A DNA stretch of 64,000 nucleotides from Siphonodentalium dalli (GCA_032622095.1 CP136065.1:36552732-36616731); one strand, 5' to 3'. Shown: positions 1 through 12,845, numbered from the stretch's first letter. Program-made: numbers and translations. The notes: generated from the letters alone by a model not told the origin.

Positions 1-83
1 TATATGAACGGAACTGTATGCGTTTTAATGTTTTTCTGTTTACGGTGTTTGGAACAAATATGAATATTTTCGAAAATTAAGGC
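1..83 (-). mobile_element. Fragment of the 494-bp TTAA element (third copy)
   Basis: The reverse complement of these bases matches, nearly base for base, the left part of the two full copies at 18207-18700 and 23864-24357, starting about 10 bp inside their left end (GGCCTTAATT). The outer terminus is missing where it abuts the LINE relic, and the other side is cut by the window edge. Non-coding in the full copies. Confidence 0.75.
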
Positions 84-1867
84 CATTATTTTTTCCATAA
101 TTTTGGAAAATATAGGAAGTATACTTATCGGTCGATACTTATTGAAATTAGAATTATCGCCCTTTTTAAAGACTGGTATAACTTTCGCCAGTTTCATGTC
201 ATCTGGAAATTTCCCCACTTTGAATGAACGATTAATTATGTGAACCAGTGGTTGTGCTACTTCATTAATTGTTACTTTCATAAGTTTGCTGGAAATATTA
301 TTTAAATCAAGAGTATGTTTTGGTTTTATTTTGAATGCTGTTAGAATTACTTCTTGCTCATTTGTAGGGAGAAGTTTAAAAATATGTGGATAATGGCCCG
401 TAAGATAATCTACATGTGAGTTTTCAGTATGAGGTATCGAGTTGACTATGTTGTGTCCAACATTAACACAGAATGAATTGAAATGGGATGCAATCTCTTT
501 TGGGTCAGATATGCGTTCGCCGTTGCTGATGAATTCGTTTGGTGGTATGACTGATGATATATTCTTGCCGATTATACTTCTAAGTATTTTCCAAGTGGCT
601 TTCATGTTGCCCCTGTTTTCATTGAAAATATTATTATAGTAAAGCGATTTACTCTTCCTGATGACTTTATTATATATATTGCAGAATGTTATATATTTGT
701 TTATGTTTAGATCGGTTGGATTTTTTAGTTTCGTTCTATATAGTTTGTTTTTTGTATGCGAAGACGTTAGGACTCCAGAAGTGATCCAAAGGTTTTGTTT
801 TATGAATCTTTTAGGGATGTGAGTATTAGATACTGGGAAGGCTGTATGGAATGCATCGGTATACGTTGTAATAAATCTGTTGTATGATTCGTTTGGACAC
901 TGGCATTATTATACATCATCAAACGATGATGTGGTAATAATTTGTTTGAACAAGTTTATATTTTTTTGTGAATAAACTCGCCGTTCACGCATAGAGCTCA
1001 TAAGTGGCGCCGGTGATTTAGTCCCATACATGTAGAAACATGCCAAATGATCAGAAACATCGGTAATTATTATACCCGATTCGTTATCATTCAAAACGTT
1101 GTTTGAGAAAATGTTGTCTATTAGAGTAGCTGAGAATTCAGTTATTCTAGTAGGTATGGTAATGGATGGTAAAAACCCTTCTGAGAACATTGTATCGACG
1201 AATTTTTTCAGTTTTGTTATGTGTGGCGAACTTTAATAAATCTATATTGAAATCACCGAATAAATAGCATTTTTTGTGCTCGTTGTTTACAGTACCTAAT
1301 ATGTTTTCAATCGACGACTGGAATACGTCTAAGTCAGATAAGGGCGCGGTATTTGATCTGTAGATACAACCGATGATGTAAGAATTATTTTTTTCGGGAA
1401 TTATTTCCAGGAACAGAGATTCAAATTTGTGAGCATTAAAAATTGTGAGATCGTCTCTAATTTTATATGGTAAATTGTCATTAACATAAACTGCCACGCC
1501 CCTCTTCCGTGGTCTGTCTCTGTTCTCGTCGTATATAGGAGACGGTGGTAACATTCTAGAGATAAATCGAGACCATTTGTGTGTATTTTGAATACGTCTG
1601 TTAGTCCTATTATATCGAATATGTTCTTTTCTTGTTGAAGTTCACAGAGAAAGTTATTTAATTTATCCCAGTTAGCACTTAAACTTCGACAATTGAGGTT
1701 TAAGATTTTGGCCATTTATTGTTAGCGTGTTCGTATTTGGTTTTAAATTCTGAAGGAGATAGATATTGACAATTTTGTTCATGAAGATCAAATGGTGAGT
1801 CGGGAGATATTTCGTCTGGATCATTGGTATGTTTTAGAAGTTCCTCATATATTGTAGAAAAATCCAT
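84..1867 (-). pseudogene. Non-LTR retrotransposon (LINE) relic: endonuclease and N-terminal reverse transcriptase
   Basis: Read on the minus strand. The frame starts MDFSTIYEELL at 1867, passes an apurinic-type endonuclease start (ILNLNCRSLSANWDKL, about 1700), the endonuclease core GDFNIDLLK (about 1250) and a SDH catalytic motif (about 1055), then a linker (MKATWKILRSIIGK, about 606) and the first reverse-transcriptase blocks (IPVFKKGD, YRPISILPIFSKIMEKIM, about 180-85). This is the usual order of CR1/jockey-type LINE ORF2 proteins. Frame breaks lie near 1695, 1550 and 1225, with stops near 907, so it is dead. From about 905 to the window edge the frame stays open. The RT palm, including the FADD-type box, is absent because the sequence switches at about 84 to a piece of another element. 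Confidence 0.88.
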
Positions 1868-1873
1868 GGCTGA

Positions 1874-2165
1874 CCCATATAAAAATGTACCTGGGTAAAT
1901 CTTGGTGTTTACCTAGGTATACCCCGGTACATATAGGTTTTACCCTGGTTCCACCCAGGTCACACCCAGGTTACACCCAGGTAAATCAGGGATTTATATA
2001 GATTTACCCAGGTGTTTTCTATATATGTTAGGTATAAACCCCAGTTTACTCGGGTTTTTACGGATTTACACCCAGGTATTCACACCAGGTATTTACACCC
2101 AGGTATTTACACCAGGGTTTCGCCCAGGTATTTACTACAGTGTTCACCCGGATATATACACCTGT
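1874..2165. repeat. Left arm: degenerate ACCCAGGT repeats
   Basis: About ten spaced matches to ACCCAGGT or its complement, separated by short TTTACA/TATTTAC spacers (for example at 1955-1982 and 2067-2135). The outermost 28 bp match the far right end at 15685-15712 in inverted form. Open frames here are translations of the repeat. Confidence 0.7.
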
Positions 2166-2189
2166 GGTATTTTGTTAAACTGTATAATC

Positions 2190-3895
2190 TGCATTGAAGT
2201 CACCTTATTAACCCTTTCTATATTACAGCACCATTGGCGTGTAGTTACCTTATTAACCATTCTATATTAAATCATTAATTGACAGGTAGTTACCTTATTA
2301 ACCCTTTCTATACTAAGTAACATTGGTGAGTAGTTACATTATTAACCCTTTCTATATTAAAGCACCATTGATGTGAAGTTACCTTATTAACCCTTTCTTT
2401 ATTAAAGCATCATTGACGCGTAGTTACCTTATTAACCCTTTCTATATTAAAATATCATTGATGTGTAGTTACAATGTTAACCCTTTCTATAGTATAGCAT
2501 CATTGACGGGTAGTTGGCTCCTTAACTCTGTATATATCAAAGTATCATTGTCGTATATAGTTACCTTATTAACCCTTTCTATACTAAGTACCGTTGGCGT
2601 GTAGTTACCTTATTAACCCTTTCTATATTAAAGCATTAATTGACAGGTAGTTACTTTATTAACCCTTTCTATACTAAGTATCATTGGTGAGTAGTTGCAT
2701 TATTAACCCTTTCTATATTAAAGCGCCATTGGCGGGTAGTTACCTTATTAACCATTTATGTATTAAAGCATCATTGACGTGTAATTACCTTATTATAACC
2801 CTCTCTATATTAAAGCATCATTATTGCTGGGTAGTTATCTTATTAACCCGTTCTATACTAAGTATCATTGGTGAGTAGTTACAGTATTAACCCTTTCTAT
2901 ATTAAAGCATCATTGACGTGAAGTTACCTTATTAACCATTTCTGTATTAAAGCAGCATTGACATGTAGTTACCTTATTAGCCCTTTCTTTATTAAAATAT
3001 CATTGACGTGTAGTTACCATGTTAACCCTTTCTATATTAAAGCATCGTTGACGGGTAGTTGCCTAATTAACCCTCTATATACTAAAGTATCATTGTCGTG
3101 TAGTTACCTTACCAACCCTTTCTATACTAAGTATCATTGGCGTGTAGTTACCTTATTAACCTTTTCTATATTAAAGCATTAATTGACAGGTAGTTACATT
3201 AAACAACCCTTTCTATACTAAGTATCATTGGTGAGTAGTTACATTATAAACCATTTCTATATTAAAGCGCCATTGACGGGTAATTACCGTATTAACCATT
3301 TTTACGTTGAAGCAATAATTGACAGGCAGTTACCCTATTAACCCTTTTTATAATGAGTATCATTGGTGATTAGTTACATTATTAACCCTTTCTACAATAA
3401 AGCATCATTGACATGTAGTTATCATAGTAGCCAGTTATATATTAAAGCATCATGGACGGTAGTTACCATATTAACCCTTTCTATATTAAAGCACCATTGG
3501 CGTGTAATTACCATATTAACCCTTTCTATATTAAAACATCATTGACGTTTAGTTACCCTATTAGCCCTTTCTATATTTAAGCATCATTGACGTGTAGAAC
3601 TTTATCTTATTAACCCTTTCTTTATTAAAGCATCATTGACATGTAGTTACCTTAGTAACAATTTCTACACTAAAGCATTATTGACGGGTAGTTACCGTAT
3701 TAACCCTTTCTATATTAAAGCATCATTGACAAGAAGTTAAATTATTAACCTTCTATAATAAGTATCATTGCCGTGTAGTTAGTTACCTTATAAAACCTTT
3801 CTATATTAAGACGTTGATCATTGACGGGTAGTTGTTACCTTATTAATCATTTATGTATTCAAGCATCATTGACGAGTAGTTACCTTATTACTTGA
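2190..3895 (+). repeat. 45-bp satellite array, about 38 units
   Basis: Period 45 bp with consensus parts GTAGTTACCTTATTAACCC and TTTCTATATTAAAGCATCAT. Units differ by scattered substitutions and small indels, and short higher-order blocks recur (a GACAGGTAGTTA variant near 2280, 2640, 3185 and 3320). There are many in-frame stops; the small ORFs are not genes. Confidence 0.95.
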
Positions 3896-4599
3896 AGTTT
3901 ATTATGACAGTATGACAATACACTACCCCGGACAAATGAAGCAATATCATACTTTATCTAACAGCCTAGCTATAATTAGTGAACATTAAACTGACAAACA
4001 GACAATTTTCAGGGCCATTATTTAATATTAAAGGGATACAAAATAAAGAGATGTCTAATTATCAGTAAGAATTATTCTCTAAGTGATACTTATTATTTCA
4101 AATAAATGATTGCATATACTATAGTAGACCATATACCAACAGGAAAATATTAGTGAATACAATTATTGTGTTTCAAAATTCGTTTCGTTTCGTTTCTGCA
4201 GCCAAATTACAATCTTAACTTTTAGTTATCGTTCTTCAAAATGAAGCGCGGATAATTCCTTGTGGTATTTTGAGTTAATTTTGTCGCGAATCAACGCGGA
4301 TTGACAGAAGGAAATGGTGTATTGGCTACAAACGGATAAACTGTGGACTTATATATAAGATTCGCCGATTTCTCCCCATGGATGTGCGCAAATATCGAAA
4401 AAGACTGAATTTCATGTGACAAAAAATATTTCAATTCCCGGAACAGTAAGAATTAAGCTACGATAACGAAACGGATCAACTATAGTATTGAACAGTACCT
4501 CAGCTACCTGGCCATAACCAGAATATTTTCTCAAAATTGAATTTGTGGTACCGGTACAATCATGATGTAGTGCCAGTGGCCTGCTCAAAATGCACCTGT
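3896..4599. other. No gene seen
   Basis: AT-rich sequence between the satellite and the LINE tail. There is a short GTTTC tandem near 4184-4200. No splice-bounded open frame and no repeat partner elsewhere in the window was found. Confidence 0.5.
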
Positions 4600-5131
4600 C
4601 CAGAAGAAGAAGAATTGAGAAGTTTGAAGATCATGGACTACGCAGACACCATCTGGGACCCCTACCAACAAAATCACATCGACAAGCTGGAAAGAATCCA
4701 GCGTAGAGCAGCCCGTTTCATTAAAAGAGACTATAAGAGCAAAGAAGATGGATATATGACCCAAGATCCTCTACGAGCTAGATTTACCAACATTGCAGAA
4801 ACGGCGGCAAATAAATCGGCTGGGATTCATGAGTAAGGTGGTGGGTGGATTGGTCCCGGCTATACCACCTAATCAATACTTTACACCCGAAACAAGGCGT
4901 CTTAGATCGCAGAGCAAAGTTCTGACAGACTACGTCACCAGCCAAATTCCTCGGCACCTAATTTAAAGGAACAACAGTCAGTGCTACGAGGCTATACCAT
5001 ACGTGTCAGCTCAGTTCGCTAATTCCACATTTGTTCGAACTATATGCGACTGGAATCAGCTGGAGGAATCCTTAATCCTACAACAACAGCCTGTGGATTC
5101 CTTCAAGAGTGCGCTGAAGGAAAAGATCTGA
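4600..5131 (+). pseudogene. LINE reverse-transcriptase C-terminal tail relic
   Basis: The plus-strand frame reads MDYADTIWDPYQQNHIDKL and ERIQRRAARFIKRDY, the conserved post-RT block of CR1/jockey-type LINEs. After a frameshift near 4785 it continues RRQINRLGFMSKVVGGLVP, PETRRLRSQSKVLTDY and FVRTICDWNQLEES, ending VDSFKSALKEKI and a stop at about 5131. A stop (near 4964) also interrupts it. The catalytic RT core is absent upstream. It lies on the strand opposite to the relic at 84-1867 and need not be the same copy. Confidence 0.85.
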
Positions 5132-5382
5132 GACTCTCTCGCCCGCTGCGAAATTACCATAATTGGGATCTGCAGCGTAACCATTCAGATTCAGATTGAT
5201 CGACGATAGTAAGGGGTCAGTACTTGTAGTAAGTACTGATAGTGATAAGCCTGCTGTACAATAATACTACTTTTGCTGTTTTACTGGTCTTAACTGAGTA
5301 CTGTGTCAATGTGACATTGTTAATTCAGTTCCACTCTAATGTACATTAACTGGCAATGATGCATCTGACGCTATTAAAGGCA

Positions 5383-5592
5383 CCGGTAATCCCTAAATAC
5401 CAGGAGGACGCGGCGTAGAAACTTGGTACAACAGTTGTTACACGACAAAGAAAATTATCAACAAGCTTAGTGAGCGTCATCATCAAAATTGCAAATTAAA
5501 ACACGGCAATGGTAAATTGGTAATCTCTACATACCAGGAGGACAAGGCATTGAAACTTGGGACAACAGTTGTTACACGGCAAAGAAATTTAA
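5383..5592 (+). repeat. Pair of about 75-bp direct repeats
   Basis: Bases 5383-5460 and 5513-5592 share TACCAGGAGGAC, GAAACTTGG and ACAACAGTTGTTACAC in the same order, about 130 bp apart. The rest of 5132-5890 shows nothing else recognisable and may be LINE 3' flank. Confidence 0.7.
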
Positions 5593-5891
5593 AACACACT
5601 GTGCACAGATTAATGTTTATACATGTACTGTGCAGTCGAGCTCACCTGGACTACAAATATTTAAGGATTATACTATTTGATGAGTAGATGCGTGACTGAT
5701 AAAAGAATTAGAGACTTCATATTTACTCGGAAGATAACAGTATACGATGCCATACAGTTGTTCCATAACACCTCAACCTTTGGTGGATATTAACAGTAAA
5801 ACTAATGAAAATGATGAAAGCCAGACTCAACATCAAGACAACATGTGCATGCATAAGTGACGGTTCAATGATTTTGACTCCATCAGATGAT

Positions 5892-6271
5892 ATTTTTAAG
5901 TCTGGTTTACGATGTGGGGAGAAAAAAAGTAGATGCAGCATCATGCAGGAGGGAAAAAAATAAAAATAAAAAAGATTGTCCCCCCAATTTATATCAAGTA
6001 AATCGTGGAATTTTACATAAATTTTACAAAAATTGTGAAAAAATGTTTTTGAATGAAATTCTGTTCAAACCAAACAAGACATATCTTGTCATGAAATACA
6101 TGAACATATGGATCTGTAAATGATCATAAGCAGAACCGGATGCGACAGCACATGAAAATCAGTACGCGTGTAAAATATTTTGGGACAAAAAAAAGTTAAT
6201 TTTTTTTTCATGAAATGGAAACAAAGTTGTAGGAGGTGTTCGTAAACCAGACTTAAAAATTGGTGTCGCCT
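5892..6271 (-). mobile_element. TIR element (MITE), copy 1, left terminus shortened
   Basis: This is an inverted copy of the element at 12879-13276. Its right end reads AAAAATTGGTGTCGCCT followed by TA; the left end keeps only the inner terminal repeat (ATTTTTAAGTCTGGTTTACG). The interior has long A/T runs, CAGAACCGGATGCGACAGC and ACGCGTGTAAAATATTTTGG. No coding potential. Confidence 0.85.
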
Positions 6272-7574
6272 TAGGCTCATGTTAACACAGGATCACATAT
6301 TCTCAAAATAATTGTCTCCCTCAAGTTGGCCTCAACCATACTAGTATTTATATTTGATAGAACCTCAGTGAGACCATGTTGAAAATTACCATCAATGCAG
6401 TTCCAGTGTTGACGCAACGCGGTCATGTTACTTCAAACCAGTTGCAATGTTCCTTAGGCCAAAGAATAAAGATACTATGTTTCCGTACATCGACCGACCC
6501 TAAAAATAACCCGCCGACCCTAAACTTTTTATTGATATTTTGAGAAAAAGTCAAAATTTTCGCAATTTTAATTTCCTGAGAGTGGATCTCCTGCCTGCTT
6601 TATGTCTTGTTTGGGACTTATGGAACACTATCAACAGACATGGTGGGTGTGTATATGTATATATACATGTAAAGAGGTTATCACTGCATATATTATACAG
6701 GGGTATACATGTACTAGTAGCTACTGTTTCCAAAAACCAGGCATGCTCGGTGGGTGTACTGGCTACCCCCAGACAATGGGATGTAATCGTCACAATACAT
6801 GTACGGTATAATGGCGGTATTATTGGTAAAATTCTTATAAAAAGTTAGTGACATCAATTTTGTACCAAGTTTATAGCCAAATTTATGAAAATGTGGTATT
6901 AGATATAATAAAAAACATACGTAAGCATGAAGTAAGTTTGATTTTTTATCAATCTTAATGTATATTTCCACTGTGTTGATCAAGTAATACTTTCCCCATG
7001 GCACGGGTTGGCATTTTATGTCACTTTGGTCGAGGTAGTTCAATATTTCTGCAGCTGGATAAAAAATATCAAAATAAAATAAAATAAAAAAAATTCCCTA
7101 CCTACCTACTAGTACCCTAATTTTTTTTACCGGAAACATACAATCTTTTTTCTTTGGCCTTTAACATGGTAATTCGTGAAAATAAATGTCAATGCAACTT
7201 ACTCTCAGGCTCCAAATAAAAGTGCAGGCCCAAATAATAGTGCGGGGGGGGGATTCCATTGAAAGTTAATAAAAGTACAGACCCAAATAATAGTGCAGGG
7301 GAAACTCTGAGCAAAACATCAACTGTGGTTAACCAAATAATTTTTATAGCAGGTTCAGGTATACGAGTCAACATGTAGTACAGGTACATGTATGTATCAT
7401 GTGGTGTTTTTTTGGTTTGCCACATACTTGAATATGTACTCTTGAGTGCCTAATGTACGATTATTAAAATCGAGGTAAAATTCCCACCTGTACGATCGTT
7501 ATTTGGTCCTGTACGTTTATTAAATTAACCAAAAGAAATAATTCACCAATCTTAAATTGTGTTATTCATATAAG
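6272..7574. other. No gene seen
   Basis: AT-rich sequence with an AAAATAAAATAAAATAAAA simple repeat (about 7070-7100), a G-run at 7244 and a short AGTGCAGG...CCCAAATAATAGTGC duplication (7222-7300). Overlapping small ORFs on both strands at 6540-7043 do not resemble known proteins. Confidence 0.5.
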
Positions 7575-7710
7575 AAATGAACGGCGGTTTCAATGCGGTC
7601 ATGGGGTTTTGACCGCGAGAAAAAATCAGCAAACTTCGGGGTTCATGCAGAGTTTGCTGATTTTTTTAACGCGGTCAAAACCCATGACCACGTTGAATCC
7701 GCCGTTTATT
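7575..7710. repeat. Hairpin/foldback element
   Basis: Left arm AACGGCGGTTTCAATGCGGT..GACCGCG and right arm CGCGGTCAAAACCCATGACC..CCGCCGTTT are near-perfect inverted repeats of about 41 bp. A second inner pair (AAATCAGCAAACT / AGTTTGCTGATTT) extends the stem. This is the form of a small non-autonomous foldback transposon; no clear target duplication. Confidence 0.8.
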
Positions 7711-8883
7711 ATTTATATTTATATACTTAAATTCATTATGAACTAGGATTGTATGTCTTTCCCATTATTTATTCATCTATTTAAACAAACGCATGGAGTT
7801 CAGTTCAGACAGTTCGAATCCTTGTTTTTTGGAAAACCAAACATTTTGAGAATCCGTTCATGGAGAACGGAAGAAACGCAATTTCACAGTAAAGTATAAA
7901 CATATGACAAAATGTCTTGTTTAGCTAGTAACTAATGTAGACTTGTTGATCATTTTTACATCTGAATCATATAGAAATCTTGAATTTGTGCTGATTTAAA
8001 TTTTCATAGCTTCAAAATATTAATAATTAATTTTTTAGTACAAACGTCCTCATTGATTGTGTCCCTCGACTCCTTGTGTAATTGGTCAAGTAACTTACAT
8101 GTATGTACATGTACAGACCACTCACAAATTTCTTAGAAAAGCGACCACATGTTCGAATCTACTTTGCGATTTTGGAGCAACGCATTTGTAAATGCGTTCA
8201 TATTTTAACACATTTACCTTGATTTATTCACAAACAAATGTCTTGATGCAGGCCTTAAAATCCATCAGATTTTTGGCAATAATCAAAATGTTAGTGTTTC
8301 ACTTTCTACAGGGAATCAAGACTTTTTACTAGAATCAAAATTAGAATCATGATTCTCAGATTCTGATTATAAAACAATTAATGTCAACAGTGTTTATTTA
8401 TGTTTATTCCATTTTGAATGGAAAACTACATCATGAATGTCCGATTCCGAACATATACATGTACACCAGGAGTGGGAAAATAACACAGAATTATTCAGAT
8501 GTGAATTTAAATTAAACAAAATTATAACTAAAATTGCAAAATACACTATCGTATCGTTATTTGGGTGTTCATACTAGTATACTTTTTCGGCGCAATGATC
8601 GGTAATTTCAATGCGACTGCGATTATTCCCAATGCAGTGCATTTAATTTAAATGCTGTCATTAAGGCATTTACAAAGTGGCGTGACACAATGCACCCTCA
8701 ATGCATTTTAAATGCAACAACCGCATTTCATTGATCCACGTTGTAAAGGACATTTATTTTTAGAATACATGTATGTACGTGTATATAACCACAAGAATAA
8801 AGAACAAATCAACTGTTTTTATTACTTTGTAAACCTCTGATGTTTCCCATACAGTATATATTTGTATATTATAAACCATGTTA
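7711..8883. other. No gene seen
   Basis: Non-coding AT-rich sequence. It contains several TACATGTA palindromes (8100-8110, 8455-8465, 8765) and a stretch 8590-8730 with repeated AATGC motifs. No exon-like frame. Confidence 0.4.
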
Positions 8884-9101
8884 CAGTAATTCTAGAGCTA
8901 ATTAATCGACTCCTTAACTACAGCAGAATTATGGGTAACTTTTTCAGGATTTAGTCCGAAATATGGCTTGTTGCCATTCATCGGAAAGCTCTCACCGAGA
9001 GCTTTCCGATGAATGGCATCAACCCATATTTCCGACTAAATCCTGAAAAGTTACCCATAATTCTGCTGTAGTTAAGGAGTCGATTAATTAGAGCATTACT
9101 G
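8884..9101. mobile_element. Tigger/pogo-like foldback MITE, copy 1 (218 bp)
   Basis: Almost the whole element is a perfect hairpin of about 105-bp arms, turning at GAAAGCTCTCACCGAGAGC. Termini are CAGTAATTCTAGAGC and GCATTACTG, flanked by TA on both sides (8882-8883, 9102-9103). The CAGTA...CTC...TTAATCGACTCC terminus resembles Tc1/mariner-superfamily pogo/Tigger ends. Non-coding; mobilised in trans if at all. Confidence 0.9.
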
Positions 9102-9103
9102 TA

Positions 9104-10599
9104 TATCCTCTATAACTGTTTATTCAACATCACGTGCTGCAATCCATAAATGCGGTTCAGATTTCGATGTCCGGTTCAACATTATTATCATATGGTTTGA
9201 TAGCAGAAATACTCAGTTTGGAATGTTATACCATACAAGTTTTACGAGTTGCTCTTGCTCAAGAATGGATAAATTTATAAACCTGATTTTTGGCGCATTA
9301 GTTAGAATTATATTTTTGCACAAGAACACACCACAAATATCGAACTGGACATCAAAAGCAGAACCGGATTGTATCGATTGCATAAACATAAGAAGTTGGT
9401 CACTGACCGACAATTGCTATTCTCTGGTGTGGTTTATAGGACTACCGTATGCAATGCCGACTTAAAAATAAAAATTCACATAAACATCGCATGAAGCGGT
9501 CTATCCACAAACTCAGGTATTCGGTAATTCCAAATGTATGAACTATCACCATGATATCCCGGTATATCATTGTCAGGACTGTTTGTACAAAAGGTTGTTA
9601 TTCTACTATGCATAATTTTGCTATATCATTGTACTCGGACTGTATTGCAATGTAATATATCAGTACATGTACCGGTATACTTGGTGCACATTATATACAT
9701 GTAGGCCTACTTTCACTTTATTACATGTATGTGTCATAAAAGACTCATGTTGTTAAATTGAAAAAAAACATGTGTGAAAACAGAGAGAATACATGTACAT
9801 GTGCCAGTACTATATACCTCTTTGTGTGCTGTACTACCGGTACTATTCATGTACATGTACTACACTACAATAAGAGAAATTTTAATTGATTCTGCTGCCC
9901 TTGTGCCACAGGCCCCAAACACGCCAAACAAGTATCTGTAGCCAGGCCCACCATTACCTGGCTACTAGTAAATGAAGTACTGAAAGTGTCACATCATTAA
10001 TCGAGCCCAATCTTAGTTATACTAGTCTCTTGTGTAGTTTGGGTTACTATTAATAAGATATTTAATGAATGTTTGGAATGTATGGATAGCATTCTTACCT
10101 GGATCAACATATGCCATGCACAACGCTGGTCATCATATCATCACCGCTGTTGGCAGTAAACCGCTCATCGGGCTATAACAGTTAGAGTTTTCCATACCAG
10201 GGCTAATCTAATCAGTTAAAATTACTCATTTTAGAGGGAATACCAACCAGTGGAAGACGTACAAAAAGTCATGTATATTCAGATATCAGTTTTCGAGAAA
10301 AAACCCATCTTAGTCGAGCGGACTTAGAATATCGGGGTAAACTTAAATTTCATTCAGCAACACTTTCACAGCAGAATATAAAAATAGTACATTATAATCA
10401 CTTACAGTACATGTACATGTAGCCCAAGTGCAGTGCTAGCCTATATTATATACTACCAAAACTTTTGGTCAGTTTTTCGATGACTGACACTTGTAAACGC
10501 TTGAACGGGTATATAGTACATGTACATGTACATGTGTACCGTATGTGAATTAAAGATCTTATTAGTGACACAACAGGAGGCTAGACATACATTTGTAAC
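9104..10599. other. No gene seen; TACATGTA-rich
   Basis: No exon recognised. TACATGTAC-type palindromes are frequent (9664, 9702, 9790, 9850, 10405, 10515). The small ORFs on both strands at 9213-9465 are chance overlaps. Confidence 0.45.
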
Positions 10600-10601
10600 T
10601 A

Positions 10602-10766
10602 CAGTAATGCTCTAATTAATCGACTCCTTAACCACAGCAGAATTACGGGTATTAAACTCGGGGAGAGCTTTCCGATGAATGGCAACAAGCCATATATCCG
10701 ACTAAATCCTGAAAGTTACACATAATTCTGCTGTGGTTAAGGGGTCGATTTCTTAGGGCACTACTG
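10602..10766. mobile_element. Tigger/pogo-like foldback MITE, copy 2 (165 bp)
   Basis: Same family as 8884-9101 with part of one arm deleted. Ends are CAGTAATGCTCTAATTAATC and GGGCACTACTG with TA on both sides (10600-10601, 10767-10768). Internal GAGAGCTTTCCGATGAATGG is shared with copy 1. Confidence 0.9.
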
Positions 10767-11183
10767 TATCTGTTTTAGTGCACATCAAATGTATTTGTTG
10801 TCTTTCCTCTTGTAATTTGTCTTTGGTTGTGTTCGCCATTTCGATGGACAACTACATGTACTGACATCAAATGACTGAAAGGAGTCAAAAGTTAGCAGTG
10901 CAGCCAATTATATAGATAAACAGAATTAAATAGCATCCAAATTCCAAATGAGCATAAATGATAAAACAAACTTTATTGAGCACTCTTTTAATACTAGTAA
11001 TTACAGCTACAATGAAAGCACCTAATACAAATTCTAAGTTTGGTAAAACTGTCTGTATACAAAGTTTATCTGGCCGTGATGAATAAAACCTATAAATGGG
11101 ATCATATACATGTATGTTAGATATCATTACATGATTATTTGAAAACACATATCCGTATGGAAAACAAACTATTTTACCACTGG

Positions 11184-11312
11184 CCAAGTGGTCCCGCTAA
11201 TATGCTATGATGCTGGTGGTCCTGCTGAATTGCTATGATGCGGGTAGTGCAATTCATAGCAATTAAGCAGGACCCAACCGCATCATAGCACATTAGCAGG
11301 AACACTTGAACA
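11184..11312. mobile_element. Foldback MITE (CAAGTGGTCC family), copy 1
   Basis: The arms GGCCAAGTGGTCCCGCTAAT..GCTATGATGC and GCATCATAGC..ATTAGCAGGAACACTTG pair as an imperfect hairpin turning near 11248. The element at 56003-56459 shares the same ends and inner CTGCTGAATTGCTATGATGC-like blocks. Confidence 0.75.
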
Positions 11313-11907
11313 GGGTATATTTACAGTGTCAAATCGAATGGGCATCTTTTAACAATATTTTTGAACAATTTCCTAGAAGTGTTCGAAAATTGAGAACTGA
11401 ATTTATATTTTTTTTTATGAGGTTTCGATTGAAAAATTTCTAACTTAGCTCATCAGGATTAACATTGCCGCACAGCTATATTCTCTTTCCCAACAAAGTC
11501 TATAGAACATACATGTAAAATTACAGCTATGCTTTAATTAATCAACTCGCCTTATATTACTCGGGTATTACTGCAGTATTCAGGCGTGTTCATGCGATCA
11601 ACCGCAGTCAGTTATACCGCCGCAGAATGTGGTCCACCTCACATTTGCAGTTAGGCTGTATTTTTCAGGCGATGTTTATATGAATTTTGTTTTAAAGTTG
11701 ACATTGTAATCACACCAGAATTTTTTTTTATTGTTTCAAAATGTCTAGATAGAATTCAGAATTTTTGTGGTAAAAACAATTAACTTGGTTATCACAGTTA
11801 ACACATATTACTGTGGTAAGATTACCAGCGGATACCGCATGTCAACAGGGACTGCATGCTCTAATTAATTATCAGGTTTAACATGTTTATACTGGATACA
11901 GTTCATT
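11313..11907. other. No gene seen; eroded MITE ends
   Basis: AT-rich. The segment 11523-11576 resembles a decayed Tigger-like end (GCTTTAATTAATCAACTC). No open frame of note. Confidence 0.4.
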
Positions 11908-11911
11908 TTAA

Positions 11912-12845
11912 AGGTACTCAATCCGGTTCGATGATACCCATATAATCAGATTCCAACATCATACATTTGTATTTAGAAAGGCTGCTTCAGTTACGTTATC
12001 AGAATTGATTAATTGCCCTAAAATAATGCTAACCACTGTCAACTAAAGTATACAATTGCCTGACATATGTTATTTATCAACATGTTGTTCTACAAAATTT
12101 GGCCTTATTATCAACAGAAAGCCTCTTGATTTTAGAGTTATCCATCTTCATCTGAAATTTGGTCCGATACCGTGGGCCACTATTAATTCTTGATCGTGAA
12201 AAATAGTATATTTCAAAAATTGATATCTAATAACTCTGAGCTTTGATAGGTGGTGTGTTCCTCGACTCGTACCAAATATCTTTTACCCCCCAAGTCCAAA
12301 TAAAGAGTAATGTGCGAGCATTAATTCAGGGGGCCCTTAATCAGATTATGCATCTTTAAATTCAATACAGTTTAAAGATGCATAATCCGATTAAGTGCCC
12401 CTCATTTGCTATTTACATATACATGTATATGGAATCGGGGGGGGGGGGTAAAAATATTTTAATCAAGTCGAGGGACCCACCTACATGTATCAAAGCTCAG
12501 AGTTATTAGATATCAATTTTTGAAATTTTAATATTTATCACCATCGATACTTAATAGTGGCCCAGAAAAAATTGACGAGCCGACGGTCTCAGACCAAATT
12601 GCGGATGAAGATGGATAACTCTAAAATGAAGAGGCTTTGTGTTGATAATAAGGTCAAACTTCGTCGAACAGCATGTTGATAAATATAACGTATCAGGCGA
12701 TTTTATACTATACATGTAGTTGACAGTGGTTAGCATTATTTTTGGGCAATTAATCGATTCTGATATTACTGAAGCAGCATTTCTAAAAAAAATGTTGTTG
12801 TTGGAATCTAATTATATGGGGACCATCGAATCTGATTGAGCACCT
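11912..12845. mobile_element. 934-bp TTAA-flanked foldback element
   Basis: Two arms of about 460 bp fold on each other around 12375 (TTTAAAGATGCATAATC). Ends are AGGTACTCAATCCGGTTCG and CGAATCTGATTGAGCACCT. TTAA flanks both sides (11908-11911, 12846-12849), as for piggyBac and Kolobok insertions. The arms have diverged at scattered sites, and the right arm carries an 11-base G run. No transposase frame. Confidence 0.88.

Noticed and set aside
2012-3545. Series of small plus-strand ORFs with repeated NPFYIKASLT-like peptides
   Set aside because: They follow the 45-bp satellite, whose period is a multiple of three; frequent stops and no conservation of coding.
2190-3895. Possible CRISPR-like regular repeats
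   Set aside because: Eukaryotic context and contiguous units with no unique spacers; this is a satellite. The same applies to the 29-, 41- and 50-bp arrays.
6540-7043. Overlapping ORFs on both strands (69-109 codons)
   Set aside because: Mutually overlapping, low complexity, no recognised motif or splice signals.
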